A stretch of DNA of 64,000 bases, taken from JAEUKA01 sp035328405 (GTDB lineage Bacteria; Myxococcota_A; Polyangia; Palsa-1104; JAEUJZ01). Position 1 is the stretch's first letter; the number at the start of each line of letters is the position of its first letter. The stretch covers positions 3,310 to 67,309 of the forward strand of contig DAOLIT010000025.1 in NCBI GenBank assembly GCA_035328405.1, given 5' to 3'. Below the pieces are notes generated by a model. It saw only the letters and a program-made list of their open reading frames with translations, ran no database searches and was not told where the DNA came from. Both the position numbers and the translations under genes were made by a program. Positions 25,001 to 33,750 of the stretch are shown here, one piece after another.

Positions 25001-26638
25001 AGCGTCGGTGAGCCGCTGCCCGGCATCGAGGTCAAAATCCACGAGCCAGACCCAAGCGGCATAGGGGAAATCATCGCGTCGGGTCCCAACGTGATGCTTG
25101 GGTACTTCAACGACGCAGAACTGACAGGCGAGACCCTAAAGTCCGGTTATTTGCACACGGGCGATTTGGGCAAGCTCGACGACAAGGGCAACCTGTTTAT
25201 CGTCGGACGCAAGAAAGACGTGATCATCGGTCAGAACGGCGAGAACGTCTATCCCGACGAGCTAGAAGAACGCTACCGAGAAACGCCTTTCATCAAGGAA
25301 CTTTGCGTCGTCGGGCTCCCCGAGGCGGAACTTTCCGACAATCCGGCCTCGGGCGACAAAGGTGAAACCGTTGCGTGTTTGATCGTGCCGGCCTACGACG
25401 CGCCGCAGGCCGACGGCCTATCGAAAGAGGAAGTGCGCGAAAAAGTGCGCGAGCACGTTCGCCTCGTTTCTGCCAAGCTCTCCGTCGCAAAACGCATCAA
25501 GATTCTTCACCTGACCGATTTGGAACTGCCCAAAACGGCGACGCGCAAAGTCAAACGAAAGCAAGTCGTCGAGGAACTCCGCCGACTGGAACGGACCCGT
25601 CGGCAGGCTGCCGCCGAAACGCAAACCGGAACCAGCGCACCGGGAGATTGGCTGCTCAATTTGCTTGCCGATGTGACGGGAAAGCCTCGGTCTGCTGTTC
25701 GACCCGAATCGACGATGCAAGAACTGGGTTTGGATTCGCTGTCTTTTGCCGAGCTTGGCGTGGCGCTCGAGGCTGCGGGTGTGCAGGTTCCCGACAATGC
25801 GGATTTGACTGGCGTGGTCAGCGTGCCCGAGCTTCAAAAAGCCATTGCTCAGTGGGGACGACGGAAACCGACCAAAGAAACTCAGCCGAGCAAAACCCAG
25901 AAAAAAAAGAAAACCACCGAGAGCACCGACGATCGGCTGGTCTTGCCAAACTGGCTTGTCGATGTGGGAAATCGTGGTCTGAACGCTGGGCAGCGCATGC
26001 TGTACGAAAAAGTGCTCGACACGCATGTGACGGGCCGAGCGTATCTGCCTCCCTCGCGGCAATTTATCGTCGCTGCGAACCATTCCAGCCACTTGGACAT
26101 GGGCCTTGTCAAACACGCGCTCGGAGACTGGGGTGATCGCCTCGTCGCACTCGCGGCCAAAGACTACTTTTTCGACGATCCGCTCAAGCGCGTGTATTTC
26201 GAGAATTTTACGAACCTGATTCCGATGGATCGCACTGGTTCGTTGCGCGAATCGCTGCGCCTGGCCGCGCGCGTCATCGAGGATGGCTACGTCCTGCTGA
26301 TTTTCCCGGAAGGCACCCGCTCCGAATCGGGGCTTATGCAGCCGTTTAAGGCCTCGATTGGTTATCTGGCGCTGCACCACAAAATCGACGTGCTGCCCAT
26401 GTATTTGGAAGGCACGCACGACGCGATGCCCAAAGGAAAAGCGCTGCCGAAGCAGCGGGCGTATGTCGCCGCACATATAGGTCCAGTGCTTACCTATGAA
26501 CACCTGCAACGGGCCGTGTCCAAAGTGCCGCGCACCGAACAGAATCGCGAGGCGGCGCGGCTGGTTGAACAGGCCGTGCGAAGATGCGCTCCATCGGGAC
26601 CAGACCGCGAGATGCCACAACACGCGACCGTCGAGTAG
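22079..26638 (+). CDS. elbD: Four-module fusion: acyl reductase, acyl-AMP ligase, acyl carrier, acyltransferase (ElbD-like)
   Basis: A 1519-residue multifunctional lipid enzyme. Module 1 (about 15-390) is a fatty acyl-CoA/ACP reductase of the male-sterility SDR type with NAD(P) loop GGTGFVGK (23-30) and YTYTK (Tyr290, Lys294). Module 2 (about 600-1180) is an AMP-forming ligase with SGTTGRPKG (near 766) and YEGYGMTESSP. Module 3 is an acyl carrier domain, LGLDSLSF, phosphopantetheine site Ser1220. Module 4 is a PlsC acyltransferase with HSSHLD (1335-1340) and FPEGTR (1409-1414). This order is that of ElbD of Myxococcus xanthus, needed for ether lipids. No other elb genes are adjacent, so the symbol is by resemblance. 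Confidence 0.88.
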   Translation: MTVPAPLLDVAQTLKDKRILFIGGTGFVGKVTMSMLLCKYPNLGKLYALVRPGSGYTAETRFFQKIAKSRPFDPVRQTFGDATESFLREKVVPLAGDVSRPNIGLSDADLALITQDGPLDVILNSAGLVSFNPSLESALRINVFGVQHVLELARATSAKLVHVSTCFVAGQREGEVWEDEPVIGYFPRRPGHDRSRSAGNALRQGDFDPVAEIADCERLIEQTRQRADDRAHLSMFRDKGAERLRAEGRDPDDERHLKAALQREKKTWTAERLTELGMERAQHWGFTNTYTYTKSIGDQLCAHAALPETQRQDGKKTVRIAIVRPAIVESAMNYPFPGWNEGFNTTAPLIFMVLKGHIQVPASPNTVLDLIPVDMVASATIAATAAVLAERNELIYHLGSSDSSPLRMPRSVELTGLYKRRHFRDKLDKNQGDALMNRLRARLESIPVSKSQYQHLSVPLLRGVAERASAAISETLDKMWGMPRLTALGERAKEKLDATAQLARQAESIFDLFLPFVHDNAPIFRADNTRALFRSLTPHDQTLLRWNPETINWREYMLDVHIPGLEKWIFPSLDEEFSARAKTVYTYRDLLEMLDSAAKAYRSRTAMRLLPPLDADGVPVGYGQRYTYRDLRERSTRVSETLRRLGVPVGGRVLLLSENRPEWAISYFGILKAAAVVVPVDKEASLDEVMNICRFGDVCAAIVSDKVAARIDIRNALGQSMPHVKVLNFKEALFGPTQHALLPVEKLPALPLTGRAEELASLIFTSGTTGRPKGVMLTNRNFTSLLAKIGGVFDVDKHDGILSVLPLHHTFEFSAGLLLPLSRGAQIAYLPDINGDALSEAFSTAHITGMVGVPALFQLLSRRITKQISDRLPQKAVPWVLRLLARLYDLMRSTRERTRKALGFELNLPRLLFLPIHQRFGGKLRLLISGGSALPVETMKEFRGLGFNLYEGYGMTESSPVLTVTRPGSTLVLGSVGEPLPGIEVKIHEPDPSGIGEIIASGPNVMLGYFNDAELTGETLKSGYLHTGDLGKLDDKGNLFIVGRKKDVIIGQNGENVYPDELEERYRETPFIKELCVVGLPEAELSDNPASGDKGETVACLIVPAYDAPQADGLSKEEVREKVREHVRLVSAKLSVAKRIKILHLTDLELPKTATRKVKRKQVVEELRRLERTRRQAAAETQTGTSAPGDWLLNLLADVTGKPRSAVRPESTMQELGLDSLSFAELGVALEAAGVQVPDNADLTGVVSVPELQKAIAQWGRRKPTKETQPSKTQKKKKTTESTDDRLVLPNWLVDVGNRGLNAGQRMLYEKVLDTHVTGRAYLPPSRQFIVAANHSSHLDMGLVKHALGDWGDRLVALAAKDYFFDDPLKRVYFENFTNLIPMDRTGSLRESLRLAARVIEDGYVLLIFPEGTRSESGLMQPFKASIGYLALHHKIDVLPMYLEGTHDAMPKGKALPKQRAYVAAHIGPVLTYEHLQRAVSKVPRTEQNREAARLVEQAVRRCAPSGPDREMPQHATVE

Positions 26639-26664
26639 CTGTTTTTTGCGCCGCGCACACAGAC

Positions 26665-27723
26665 ATGTCTAGGCGAGGTTTGTTGCTCCTCCAGCTCGGC
26701 ACGCCCGAAGCACCCACGCCGACGGCGGTTCGTCGGTATCTGCGTGAGTTTTTGTCCGATCCGCGCGTCATCGATTTGCCGTCTGTGCTGCGATGTTTGC
26801 TTTTGAACTTGGTCATTTTGCCGTTTCGTCCTCGTCGGAGTGCCGAGGCGTACAAGAAAATCTGGACCGATGCCGGCTCGCCGCTTTTGGTCCATGGTCT
26901 TGCTCTCGAGAAGGCCGTTCAGGCTCGGTTGGGCGACGGGTGGATGGTGCGGCTTGCGATGCGTTACGGACGGCCTTCGCTTGGCACGGCCCTCGACGAA
27001 ATGGCCGACTGCGAACAAATCGTTGCGCTGCCGCTTTATCCCCAATACTCGTCCGCAACGACTGGATCATCGCTGGAACACCTTTACCGCGAGGCTGGCG
27101 CACGGTTTGTTACGCCAAATGTAGTGGTCGTGCCGTCGTTTTTTTGTGACGTAGGTTTTCTATCTGCCGTCGCTGCGGTCGGTCGTTCGCTGCTTTCTCA
27201 GGCACAGCCCGATCACGTCCTGTTCTCGTATCACGGCCTTCCCGAGCGACAAGTCAAAGCGGGCGACAAAACGGGGCAGCATTGTTTGCTCAGCGACGGT
27301 TGTTGCGCGCAACTTTCGCGAGAAAACGCGCATTGTTACAGAGCGCAGTGCTTTCAGACCTCGCGATCGCTGGCCGAGCAATTGGCTCTCGAGCCGGGAA
27401 CGTATACGACGTGCTTTCAGTCGCGGCTGGGCCGGGCGCGCTGGATTTCGCCCAGCACCAATGAAGTGCTTGCTTCACTGCCGTCGAGCGGCAACAAGCG
27501 CGTGGTGGTGTTTTGTCCCTCGTTTGTCGCCGATTGCCTCGAAACGCTTGAAGAAATTGGCATGCGATCACGGGAGGCGTTCTTGAAGGCTGGCGGTGAA
27601 ATGTTCGTCTTGGTTCCTTCGCTGAATGGAAACGACGCATGGGCCGACGCTGTGACTGACTTGGCGCAAAGACACACATGCAGAGAAGCCCCCATTCCTC
27701 GAGAGAAAATGACAAAGGGATGA
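26665..27723 (+). CDS. hemH: Ferrochelatase HemH with internal cysteine cluster
   Basis: Inserts ferrous iron into protoporphyrin IX, the last step of heme synthesis. The 352 residues have GLLLLQLGTPEAPT at the start, LPLYPQYSSATTGSS, the catalytic His in FSYHGLPER and a Glu-bearing C-terminal segment (VVFCPSFVADCLETLEEI). After SYHGLP there is an insertion with Cys207, Cys213, Cys214, Cys224 and Cys229 (C-X5-CC-X9-C-X4-C); a [2Fe-2S] cluster held by such an internal segment is known for some bacterial ferrochelatases. ATG 26665 is chosen because MSRRGLLLLQLG is the expected start; it follows the ElbD-like gene by 26 bases. Confidence 0.93.
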   Translation: MSRRGLLLLQLGTPEAPTPTAVRRYLREFLSDPRVIDLPSVLRCLLLNLVILPFRPRRSAEAYKKIWTDAGSPLLVHGLALEKAVQARLGDGWMVRLAMRYGRPSLGTALDEMADCEQIVALPLYPQYSSATTGSSLEHLYREAGARFVTPNVVVVPSFFCDVGFLSAVAAVGRSLLSQAQPDHVLFSYHGLPERQVKAGDKTGQHCLLSDGCCAQLSRENAHCYRAQCFQTSRSLAEQLALEPGTYTTCFQSRLGRARWISPSTNEVLASLPSSGNKRVVVFCPSFVADCLETLEEIGMRSREAFLKAGGEMFVLVPSLNGNDAWADAVTDLAQRHTCREAPIPREKMTKG

Positions 27724-27769
27724 CAGTCGCGCCGCTTCGACCTAAAATCTTTTCCTCGGAGCGCATAAC

Positions 27770-29389
27770 TTGGCCAAGCTGATCGTGCTCACCGGTAGCA
27801 GCCGGAAAGAATTTGAACTTGGCGAGTTCAACACGATTGGTCGCCACCCCGAAAATTCGATACAAGTTCTTGATCGAATTGTCTCGAAGGAACATGCCCA
27901 CATCATCCGCCAAACGGACGGTGGTTTCCTCCTCAAGGATTTGGGGTCTCTCAACGGCAGTTATATCGGTAACGTTCGTGTCACCGAGCAAATTCTAAAA
28001 AACAACGACGAAATCACCATGGGCAACACGCGCATGGTGTACACCGAACGGGGCCCGAACGAGGATTCGCTTCAGCGCGTTACGATTGCCAACAACACGC
28101 TCAACGACAGCCACATTCGGCACAAAGTCGATGCAGACCGTTCTGAGCGTTTCATGCCAGCAAAAGATTTGCCGGTTGATACGCTCAAACGCGATTACGA
28201 GAAATTGCGAATCGCGCATGAACTTGGGCAGGCAATCATGGGAATCCTTGATTTGGAAACCCTGTTGCCGAAAATTCTGGACAAATCATTTGAGCTTCTT
28301 CCAGCGGATCGCGGTGTAATTCTGCTGATGGAAAATGGAACGCTCCAACCCAAGTACGTGAAATACAAGAACGCGAAACTTGCGCACGAGCAAATTCAGA
28401 TTTCCAACGCAATTTTGAATGAAGTCACGCAAAACAAGCGTGCAGTCTTGTCATCAGATGCCAGCATGGATCGTCGTTTTGTTCACAGCCAGTCGATCAT
28501 TTTGCAAGGCATTCGTTCGACAATGAGCGTTCCGTTGATGCATGGCAGCGAGCTTTTGGGTGTTATGCACTTGGATTCTCAAATTGCGGCAAATGCATTT
28601 ACAGAGCGGGATTTGCAGCTTTTTAGTTCTATTGCAAACCAGGCCGCAATCGCTATTCAAAATGCGCGTTTGACCAAAAAAATCGAAGAAGAAGCGAAAA
28701 CCCGCGCACAGTTTCAGCGACTTCTTTCCCCAAAACTTGTTGAACAACTGGTATCTGGAAAACTCCACCTCGAAAAAGGTGGTGAGTTGCGCGAAGTGAC
28801 GATGTTGTTTTCCGATATTCGTGGTTTCACCGCGATGGCCGAACGCCACAAAGCCACGGAAATCGTCACCATGCTGAATGAGTACTTCGAGATCATGGTT
28901 GAGATCTTGTTTAAGTACAATGGAACACTTGACAAATACGTTGGGGACGAAATTATCGGCCTATTTGGCGCGCCCGTTCCAGTAGAAGAAGCGACGTGGT
29001 GTGCGGTTCAATGCGCAATTGAAATGCAAACAGCGTTGCAGCATTTCAACTCAAAACGAAAACCGCTGGGCCTTGAACCCATTGAGGTCGGTGTGGGCAT
29101 CAACATCGGTCAGGTGGTGTGCGGCATGATCGGGTCGTCCCACACCATGCAGTACACGGTGATCGGCGATGCAGTAAACACGGCTTCGCGCTTGTGTTCC
29201 GTCGCTGGCAAAGGCGAGATCATCTTGAGTGAATTTGCGCTCCAAGCCGTGATGGACCGGGTGGAATACGTGGCGCTCCCTCCGACGAAGGTCAAAGGCA
29301 AGTTGCAGGCACTGCGCATCTACAATGTTCTTGGGCGCAAAGGCGACGCAACGGGCTTTTTCACCCGCGACCTGACGACGCCAGGATAA
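27770..29389 (+). CDS. FHA-GAF-class III adenylate cyclase
   Basis: A 539-residue soluble signalling protein that should make cAMP. FHA domain at about 1-95 (IGRHPENSIQV, VSKEHAHI, SLNGSYIG), which binds phosphothreonine. GAF domain at about 150-305 (LLPADRGVILLMENG, STMSVPLMHGSELLGVMHLDS). Class III catalytic domain at about 340-520: metal Asp in LFSDIRGFT and VGDEIIGLFG, Lys in LDKYVGD and Thr in YTVIGDAVNTASRL point to ATP rather than GTP, and Asn and Arg of the last motif stabilise the transition state. It starts at TTG 27770 behind GGAG. The FHA domain suggests input from a Ser/Thr kinase. Confidence 0.92.
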   Translation: MAKLIVLTGSSRKEFELGEFNTIGRHPENSIQVLDRIVSKEHAHIIRQTDGGFLLKDLGSLNGSYIGNVRVTEQILKNNDEITMGNTRMVYTERGPNEDSLQRVTIANNTLNDSHIRHKVDADRSERFMPAKDLPVDTLKRDYEKLRIAHELGQAIMGILDLETLLPKILDKSFELLPADRGVILLMENGTLQPKYVKYKNAKLAHEQIQISNAILNEVTQNKRAVLSSDASMDRRFVHSQSIILQGIRSTMSVPLMHGSELLGVMHLDSQIAANAFTERDLQLFSSIANQAAIAIQNARLTKKIEEEAKTRAQFQRLLSPKLVEQLVSGKLHLEKGGELREVTMLFSDIRGFTAMAERHKATEIVTMLNEYFEIMVEILFKYNGTLDKYVGDEIIGLFGAPVPVEEATWCAVQCAIEMQTALQHFNSKRKPLGLEPIEVGVGINIGQVVCGMIGSSHTMQYTVIGDAVNTASRLCSVAGKGEIILSEFALQAVMDRVEYVALPPTKVKGKLQALRIYNVLGRKGDATGFFTRDLTTPG

Positions 29390-29404
29390 CCAACGGTTTG
29401 TCTG

Positions 29405-29716
29405 TTAGCGGCTGCGCAGACGTTGGACGGGTTCACCAGACAGCAGGTGTTGTTCAATGATTTCCTGAGCATCCGCTTCCGTTGGCACTCGATACCAAAC
29501 GCCTTCGGGATACACGACTACAGCGGGTCCGTTCTTGCAACAATCCAAACAGCCGGATGAATTGGCGCGCATTCGTGTTTTCAGACCGCGTTCGTGAATC
29601 TCCTTTTTGAATTTGTCGAGAATTTGTTCAGAACCGCTATGCGCACAAGAGCCTTTTGGATTCTGTGGATCGCGGCGGTTTGTACAAACAAAGATATGTC
29701 GCTCGTAAACAGACAT
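29405..29716 (-). CDS. Thioredoxin-like [2Fe-2S] ferredoxin
   Basis: Small electron carrier of 103 residues. HIFVCTNRRDP, GSCAHSGS and SGCLDCCKNGPAVVVYPEGVWY give the Cys pattern of the thioredoxin-fold [2Fe-2S] ferredoxin family (like Aquifex Fd and NuoE-related domains). Start is uncertain: ATG 29716 gives MSVYERHIF, the usual N-terminus, while in-frame TTG 29737 adds seven residues; neither has a strong SD. It is the last gene of the ctaA-cyoE operon, where it might supply electrons or be carried along. Confidence 0.88.
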   Translation of the reverse strand: MSVYERHIFVCTNRRDPQNPKGSCAHSGSEQILDKFKKEIHERGLKTRMRANSSGCLDCCKNGPAVVVYPEGVWYRVPTEADAQEIIEQHLLSGEPVQRLRSR

Positions 29717-29754
29717 TTGTTTTTGCTTTTCGCTCAATGCGTTTTCGTGTGCGG

Positions 29755-30063
29755 CTAATTCGGTGCCGAGGAGGGTCGTTCGGTCTGCATGGCTTGGCGA
29801 AAGAGCACCTGTGGGTCAAGTTCAAGCTGCACGCCCAGGATTTGCGTCAGCATGAAAAACACAATCCCGACCGCGACCAAAAGCAGCGTAAGCGCCGAGG
29901 TCGCCGTAGCGAGCGCCACGCCGAACACAGAGATGGTTCCCACCGCCACCGCCGTACGAACCAGCGGACTGCGATGCTCTGCTGCGGGCGGAGTAAATGC
30001 CGAAAACAGAGCCTCCCATTTTGGGCTGGTGAGGATTTTTGCGAAAAAAGAACGGGTTCTCAT
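29755..30063 (-). CDS. Small membrane protein in the heme A operon
   Basis: A 102-residue protein with two hydrophobic helices (about 37-55 and 57-75; AVAVGTISVFGVALATATSA and LTLLLVAVGIVFFMLTQIL), a basic N-terminus and a polar C-terminus. The ATG at 30063 has TAGGA upstream and lies 15 bases after cyoE. Position suggests a role in cytochrome oxidase assembly or simple co-expression. Family not recognised. Confidence 0.7.
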   Translation of the reverse strand: MRTRSFFAKILTSPKWEALFSAFTPPAAEHRSPLVRTAVAVGTISVFGVALATATSALTLLLVAVGIVFFMLTQILGVQLELDPQVLFRQAMQTERPSSAPN

Positions 30064-30078
30064 GATGTTTTCCTACCC

Positions 30079-30981
30079 TCAACCTGGGTTGTGCCGTGCC
30101 ACAAACATCGGAACAGCATCATCGCCTTGCACGGCTTGTCCAGCGAGCATTGCGCCAAACACAACCGTCAGATACAGCAGCGAAACCTTAAACAGTCTTT
30201 TGGCCCACCGCCCATCTTCAGACGTACGCAGGCCCTGAACGCCTACGACCAAAAAGCCAATCCCCGAGACGAAAGCAATCCACAAATAAAGCTTTCCTCC
30301 CACCCCAAGAGGAACCAGCACAAGTGCAACGGGACACAACAAAAGCAAATATAGCACAACTTGAAATTTTGCCGTTGCGACACCCATTTCGCTTACCAGC
30401 GTTTTAAAACCCGCTTTTCGGTAATCATCATATCGAAACAACGCTATCGCAATGAAATGCGGCAATTGCCACAAAAACATGATTGCAAAGAGCGTTAAAC
30501 CGATGAGATCCAGGCGGTTTGTGATCGCCGTCCAGCCCATGAGTGGCGGCATTGCTCCGGGGATAGCACCTATCACAAGCGCGCCCGCCGAGCGTTGCTT
30601 GAGCGGGGTATACAGTGCGGTGTAACTCAAAAACGCGAGGAGGCCAAGGACCGCAGTGAGCAGATTGACGCATAGCGCAAGCCACACAACCGACGACGTT
30701 CCCAATCCCAAGCCCAAAACCAGCGCGGTCCATGGCGGTAGCCGGCCAGCCGGGAGGGGGCGATTTCGAGTGCGTTCGGCTCGACCGTCGATGTCGCGCT
30801 CGAGATACATGTTCATCGCGTTCGCGCCGCTCACCAACATCACGGTGCCCAACAAGAAAACCATGCGCAGCCGCCAATCCGCCGGGCCTTTTGCCAAATA
30901 CATCCCGACCGCGCCCGTGGCAACCACCATCCACGTCACACGCGGTTTGGTCAGCGCAATACAATCTGAGAAGCGACTCAC
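30079..30981 (-). CDS. cyoE: Heme O synthase (protoheme IX farnesyltransferase)
   Basis: Integral membrane prenyltransferase (also called CtaB) that adds a farnesyl group to heme B to give heme O. The 300 residues contain several membrane helices and the diagnostic NMYLERDIDGRAERTRNRPL motif near residue 85, holding the Asp and Arg residues for pyrophosphate binding. The start is GTG 30981: the ctaA stop is in GTGTGA and GGGAGG precedes it, so translation is coupled by overlap. An in-frame start further upstream would lie inside ctaA and is not needed. With ctaA it forms the heme A pathway for aa3-type oxidases. Confidence 0.94.
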   Translation of the reverse strand: MSRFSDCIALTKPRVTWMVVATGAVGMYLAKGPADWRLRMVFLLGTVMLVSGANAMNMYLERDIDGRAERTRNRPLPAGRLPPWTALVLGLGLGTSSVVWLALCVNLLTAVLGLLAFLSYTALYTPLKQRSAGALVIGAIPGAMPPLMGWTAITNRLDLIGLTLFAIMFLWQLPHFIAIALFRYDDYRKAGFKTLVSEMGVATAKFQVVLYLLLLCPVALVLVPLGVGGKLYLWIAFVSGIGFLVVGVQGLRTSEDGRWAKRLFKVSLLYLTVVFGAMLAGQAVQGDDAVPMFVARHNPG

Positions 30982-31904
30982 ACGATGCCTCCCTGTTCCG
31001 AGACGAGGGTGCCCGCAAGCCCGGTGGTTGCCGCGCGAGTCGCCTTCGCAGGCTGAAGCAGGCACAGTTCAACGACCAGAAGCCCCCACAACACCGCACC
31101 CAACCCCAAATGTGCGGTCACCTGCCACAGTCCCAAGAAACTCCGCACACTTTCCAGGCCCAGGCCGATTTGCAGCGAAAGAAGCAGCGGCAGCGCCAGC
31201 TTGCACGCCCGAGCAAAGCCGCTCAGCCTGGGCAAAAGCAGTGACACAAGGACCACTGCGACAGCCAAAAACAGCGCGTTCAGTCGATGGATCGCCTGGA
31301 TCACCACCACCGGATGCTCGCCCAGTGGAAGCAAGCCGCCCTTGCAAAACGGAAGCTCTAGGCAGGCGAGCCCTGCGCCTGTGTGTCGCACCAATCCTCC
31401 CAAGGCGATTTGCACGTAGCACAGCGTCGCCGTGCCCGCCAAAAACCAATACGCCGGACGGGACACATCAAGCCGAGCATTCGACGGTCGAGTGACACAG
31501 GCGATGGACAACACCAGTGCAAAAAACAGCATGGACGTACACAAATGCAAAAGCGAAATCAGCGTCGGCAACTTGTAGATGACCGTTAGACCACCAAGCA
31601 CCCCCTGCACAATCACCAAACCGAGTGCTGGCAGCGTCAGGTGCAACAGTCGGTGCTGTCGGCGTTTCGTCTCGACGTAGCCAAAACCACACAGCGCGAT
31701 CGTCAAGACGCCCACGGCTGTCGCGAACAAGCGATGGCCATGCTCAAAAAACACATTCCCTTTCATCTCCGGGAAAAACTGTCCAAAGCACAGGGGCCAA
31801 TCTGGGCAAGCCAGCGACGAACCCGTGCCATGCACAATGCCTCCGACGAGCAACAGACCGAACGTCGCCAGAGCCGTAAACAACGAAAATCGATGCGTGA
31901 CCAT
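30978..31904 (-). CDS. ctaA: Heme A synthase (COX15/CtaA)
   Basis: Membrane protein that oxidises the C8 methyl of heme O to a formyl group, giving heme A. The 308 residues are a duplicated four-helix unit. Heme-ligand His are in VFFEHGHRLFAT and LHLCTS in the first half and in IQAIHRLNALF and VTAHLGLG in the second. Each half has an extracytoplasmic Cys pair, SSLACPDWPLCFG and AGLACLELPFC, typical of CtaA. It is the first gene of the operon with cyoE, the small membrane protein and the ferredoxin. It indicates that the organism uses an aerobic heme A oxidase. Confidence 0.94.
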   Translation of the reverse strand: MVTHRFSLFTALATFGLLLVGGIVHGTGSSLACPDWPLCFGQFFPEMKGNVFFEHGHRLFATAVGVLTIALCGFGYVETKRRQHRLLHLTLPALGLVIVQGVLGGLTVIYKLPTLISLLHLCTSMLFFALVLSIACVTRPSNARLDVSRPAYWFLAGTATLCYVQIALGGLVRHTGAGLACLELPFCKGGLLPLGEHPVVVIQAIHRLNALFLAVAVVLVSLLLPRLSGFARACKLALPLLLSLQIGLGLESVRSFLGLWQVTAHLGLGAVLWGLLVVELCLLQPAKATRAATTGLAGTLVSEQGGIV

Positions 31905-32251
31905 GAACCCTGATGCCTCAACCGAACGACGCGCCTAAAAAGCCCGCCACCAAGTCTGAATCAACCGCTATTTGACCTGAAACCAGGCGTCTTTACGGCA
32001 AGTCATCGAATGCCGCCAATAGTTTTTTTAGGTTTGCGATGTCACCGACGGATGAATTGAGCCAATGGACGCACAAGAAACCGCTGAAAATGTTTTGGAA
32101 GCCGCGTTCATGGTCTTGACCGCACCAAAAAGCGTCTGTAACGATGCACGACTTGTCGGCGACGAACTCACCTGTAATTGCGACGGGTGGTTTCTGCGTC
32201 CAACGCTCACCCTCGAAAAACACCGTCTGAACAGACAACGTGGAGGCAAAC
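31905..32251. other. Divergent intergenic region
   Basis: Separates ctaA (minus) from the MopE-like lipoprotein (plus). A short open frame from 32065 on the plus strand runs into the lipoprotein gene in another frame and lacks an SD, so I do not call it. TTGATT-17-TTTTTA (minus) is a weak candidate ctaA promoter. GGAGG of the downstream gene lies at its right edge. Nothing else seen. Confidence 0.5.
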
Positions 32252-33733
32252 ATGCGGTCTCGCTCTTTTTCTCGCTTCGGAATGCTCTCAGTTTTTTGCC
32301 TGCCGATGCTGTCGCTCGGTTGTGGTGGCAGCGACGAAGAACCGCCGATCGAGCCGGCGAAGGAAAATCCCTTTGCCGCAAAACCGGAATGTACCGGCGA
32401 AAAAGTCCAATTCAAGAAAGGGTCGCGCGGGTTGGTCGTGAGCAATTTGGAAATCGCGGCGGTTGGCGTCGGCCTGGACCTGGACGGCGATGGCAAACCT
32501 GATAACAAACTTGGGGCCGTCGCGTCCCTTGCGAATCCCGAGCTCGAGGGCACGTTCAAAGAAAAGCACGATGTCGTCATTCCGATGGAGTTTTTCGGCG
32601 CAACGTCGGGCGATTCGTCGTGTACCAAGTTCGCGATGTACCTGGGCCAGTTTTTGAAAGACCGGGATCAGGATGGCAAGGACAACACTTGGGAGACGGA
32701 CGACGGTGTCGCGAAAGGGGATTGCAACGATTCCGACAAAAGCGTGCGGCCTGGTGCGTCGGAAGTCATCGGCAATCGCATGGATGATGATTGCGACGGT
32801 TTTGCAGACAACAAGGTCAAGACCAAGCCCGCAGACGACGCCGCAGCCAAAACTGACGACGACGGCGACGGTGTGACCGTGGCCAACGGTGATTGCGATG
32901 ATCGCGCGGTATCCCCGATGGTGCCCACCGACGATGGTCCTGTGCCGCTCGCCAAACTCCGTCACCCAAAAAGCGGGAGTGTGCTTGCAGGAATCGAACG
33001 CTGCGACGGGATCGACTATAACTGCGACGGAATTCCAGACAACGCGCCTCAATGTGATCCATTCGGAAACGCAAACCTGTCGATGGACATCCAGAAAATC
33101 TCGCTTGGCCCAAACAGCGAGCCGATCTTGAGTTTTCGGAACGGGCAAGTGACAGCGAACAAATTGAGTGCTGGCCCGTCGGTGTTTCGCGTGACGGTGC
33201 CCATCAGTGACCAAGTGCTCGAATTGGAACTGTCGGGGGCTCGCGTGGAAGGCTCTTTCCGAAATCAAGGACCGCTGACGTATCTCGACAATGCGGTGCT
33301 CGGCGGAGTTCTTCAGGTCGTGAGTTTGGCCCGTCTCGACAAAATCAACGTGAAGGGTTTCCTGACACCTCCGCAGTCGTTGTTCGATGCGGTGTTTGCA
33401 AACGGCGCGCTCGCCGAAGTGTTGCGACTCAAGAAAGACGCGGATCTGCACTACATGCCCGACATGGACGTGGATGGCGATGGAATCGAGACGTTTTGGG
33501 CCTCTGACCCGGAAAAAACGCCGGCGATGGTGGATGTTTGCAAAGATGGGGATGGAACCATCATCCGAAACGGCGACGCATCAGTGCCAAACGACGATCC
33601 GAAAAAACGCTGCGTGTTTGCGAAGGACCAAAAGGGCAACTATCGGTTTGTAGACGGCATTTCGGCAGCCCTCAAATTTCAGGCGGTGCCTGCGAAACTA
33701 GGCGAACTCGTCGATTCGACGGTGACCAAGTAA
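32252..33733 (+). CDS. MopE-like metal-binding-motif lipoprotein
   Basis: A 493-residue secreted lipoprotein, lipobox MLSLGC near residue 24. Calcium-like loops recur: DLDGDGKPDNK, DRDQDGKDN, DDDGDGVTV and DMDVDGDGIETF. Two copies of the putative metal-binding (MopE-like) motif are visible, GDCNDSDKSVRPGASEVIGNRMDDDCDG and a degenerate GDCDDRAVSP...RCDGIDYNCDG. The C-terminal 230 residues are a beta-rich region with no recognised domain. ATG 32252 follows GGAGG at ideal spacing. Such motifs are frequent in myxobacterial surface proteins; metal binding is inferred, function unknown. Confidence 0.82.
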   Translation: MRSRSFSRFGMLSVFCLPMLSLGCGGSDEEPPIEPAKENPFAAKPECTGEKVQFKKGSRGLVVSNLEIAAVGVGLDLDGDGKPDNKLGAVASLANPELEGTFKEKHDVVIPMEFFGATSGDSSCTKFAMYLGQFLKDRDQDGKDNTWETDDGVAKGDCNDSDKSVRPGASEVIGNRMDDDCDGFADNKVKTKPADDAAAKTDDDGDGVTVANGDCDDRAVSPMVPTDDGPVPLAKLRHPKSGSVLAGIERCDGIDYNCDGIPDNAPQCDPFGNANLSMDIQKISLGPNSEPILSFRNGQVTANKLSAGPSVFRVTVPISDQVLELELSGARVEGSFRNQGPLTYLDNAVLGGVLQVVSLARLDKINVKGFLTPPQSLFDAVFANGALAEVLRLKKDADLHYMPDMDVDGDGIETFWASDPEKTPAMVDVCKDGDGTIIRNGDASVPNDDPKKRCVFAKDQKGNYRFVDGISAALKFQAVPAKLGELVDSTVTK

Positions 33734-33750
33734 ACAAGAGGCCAAGGCAA

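Noticed and set aside
32065..32502. Small plus-strand frame upstream of the MopE-like lipoprotein
   Set aside because: It has no SD and most of it runs through the lipoprotein gene in another frame.
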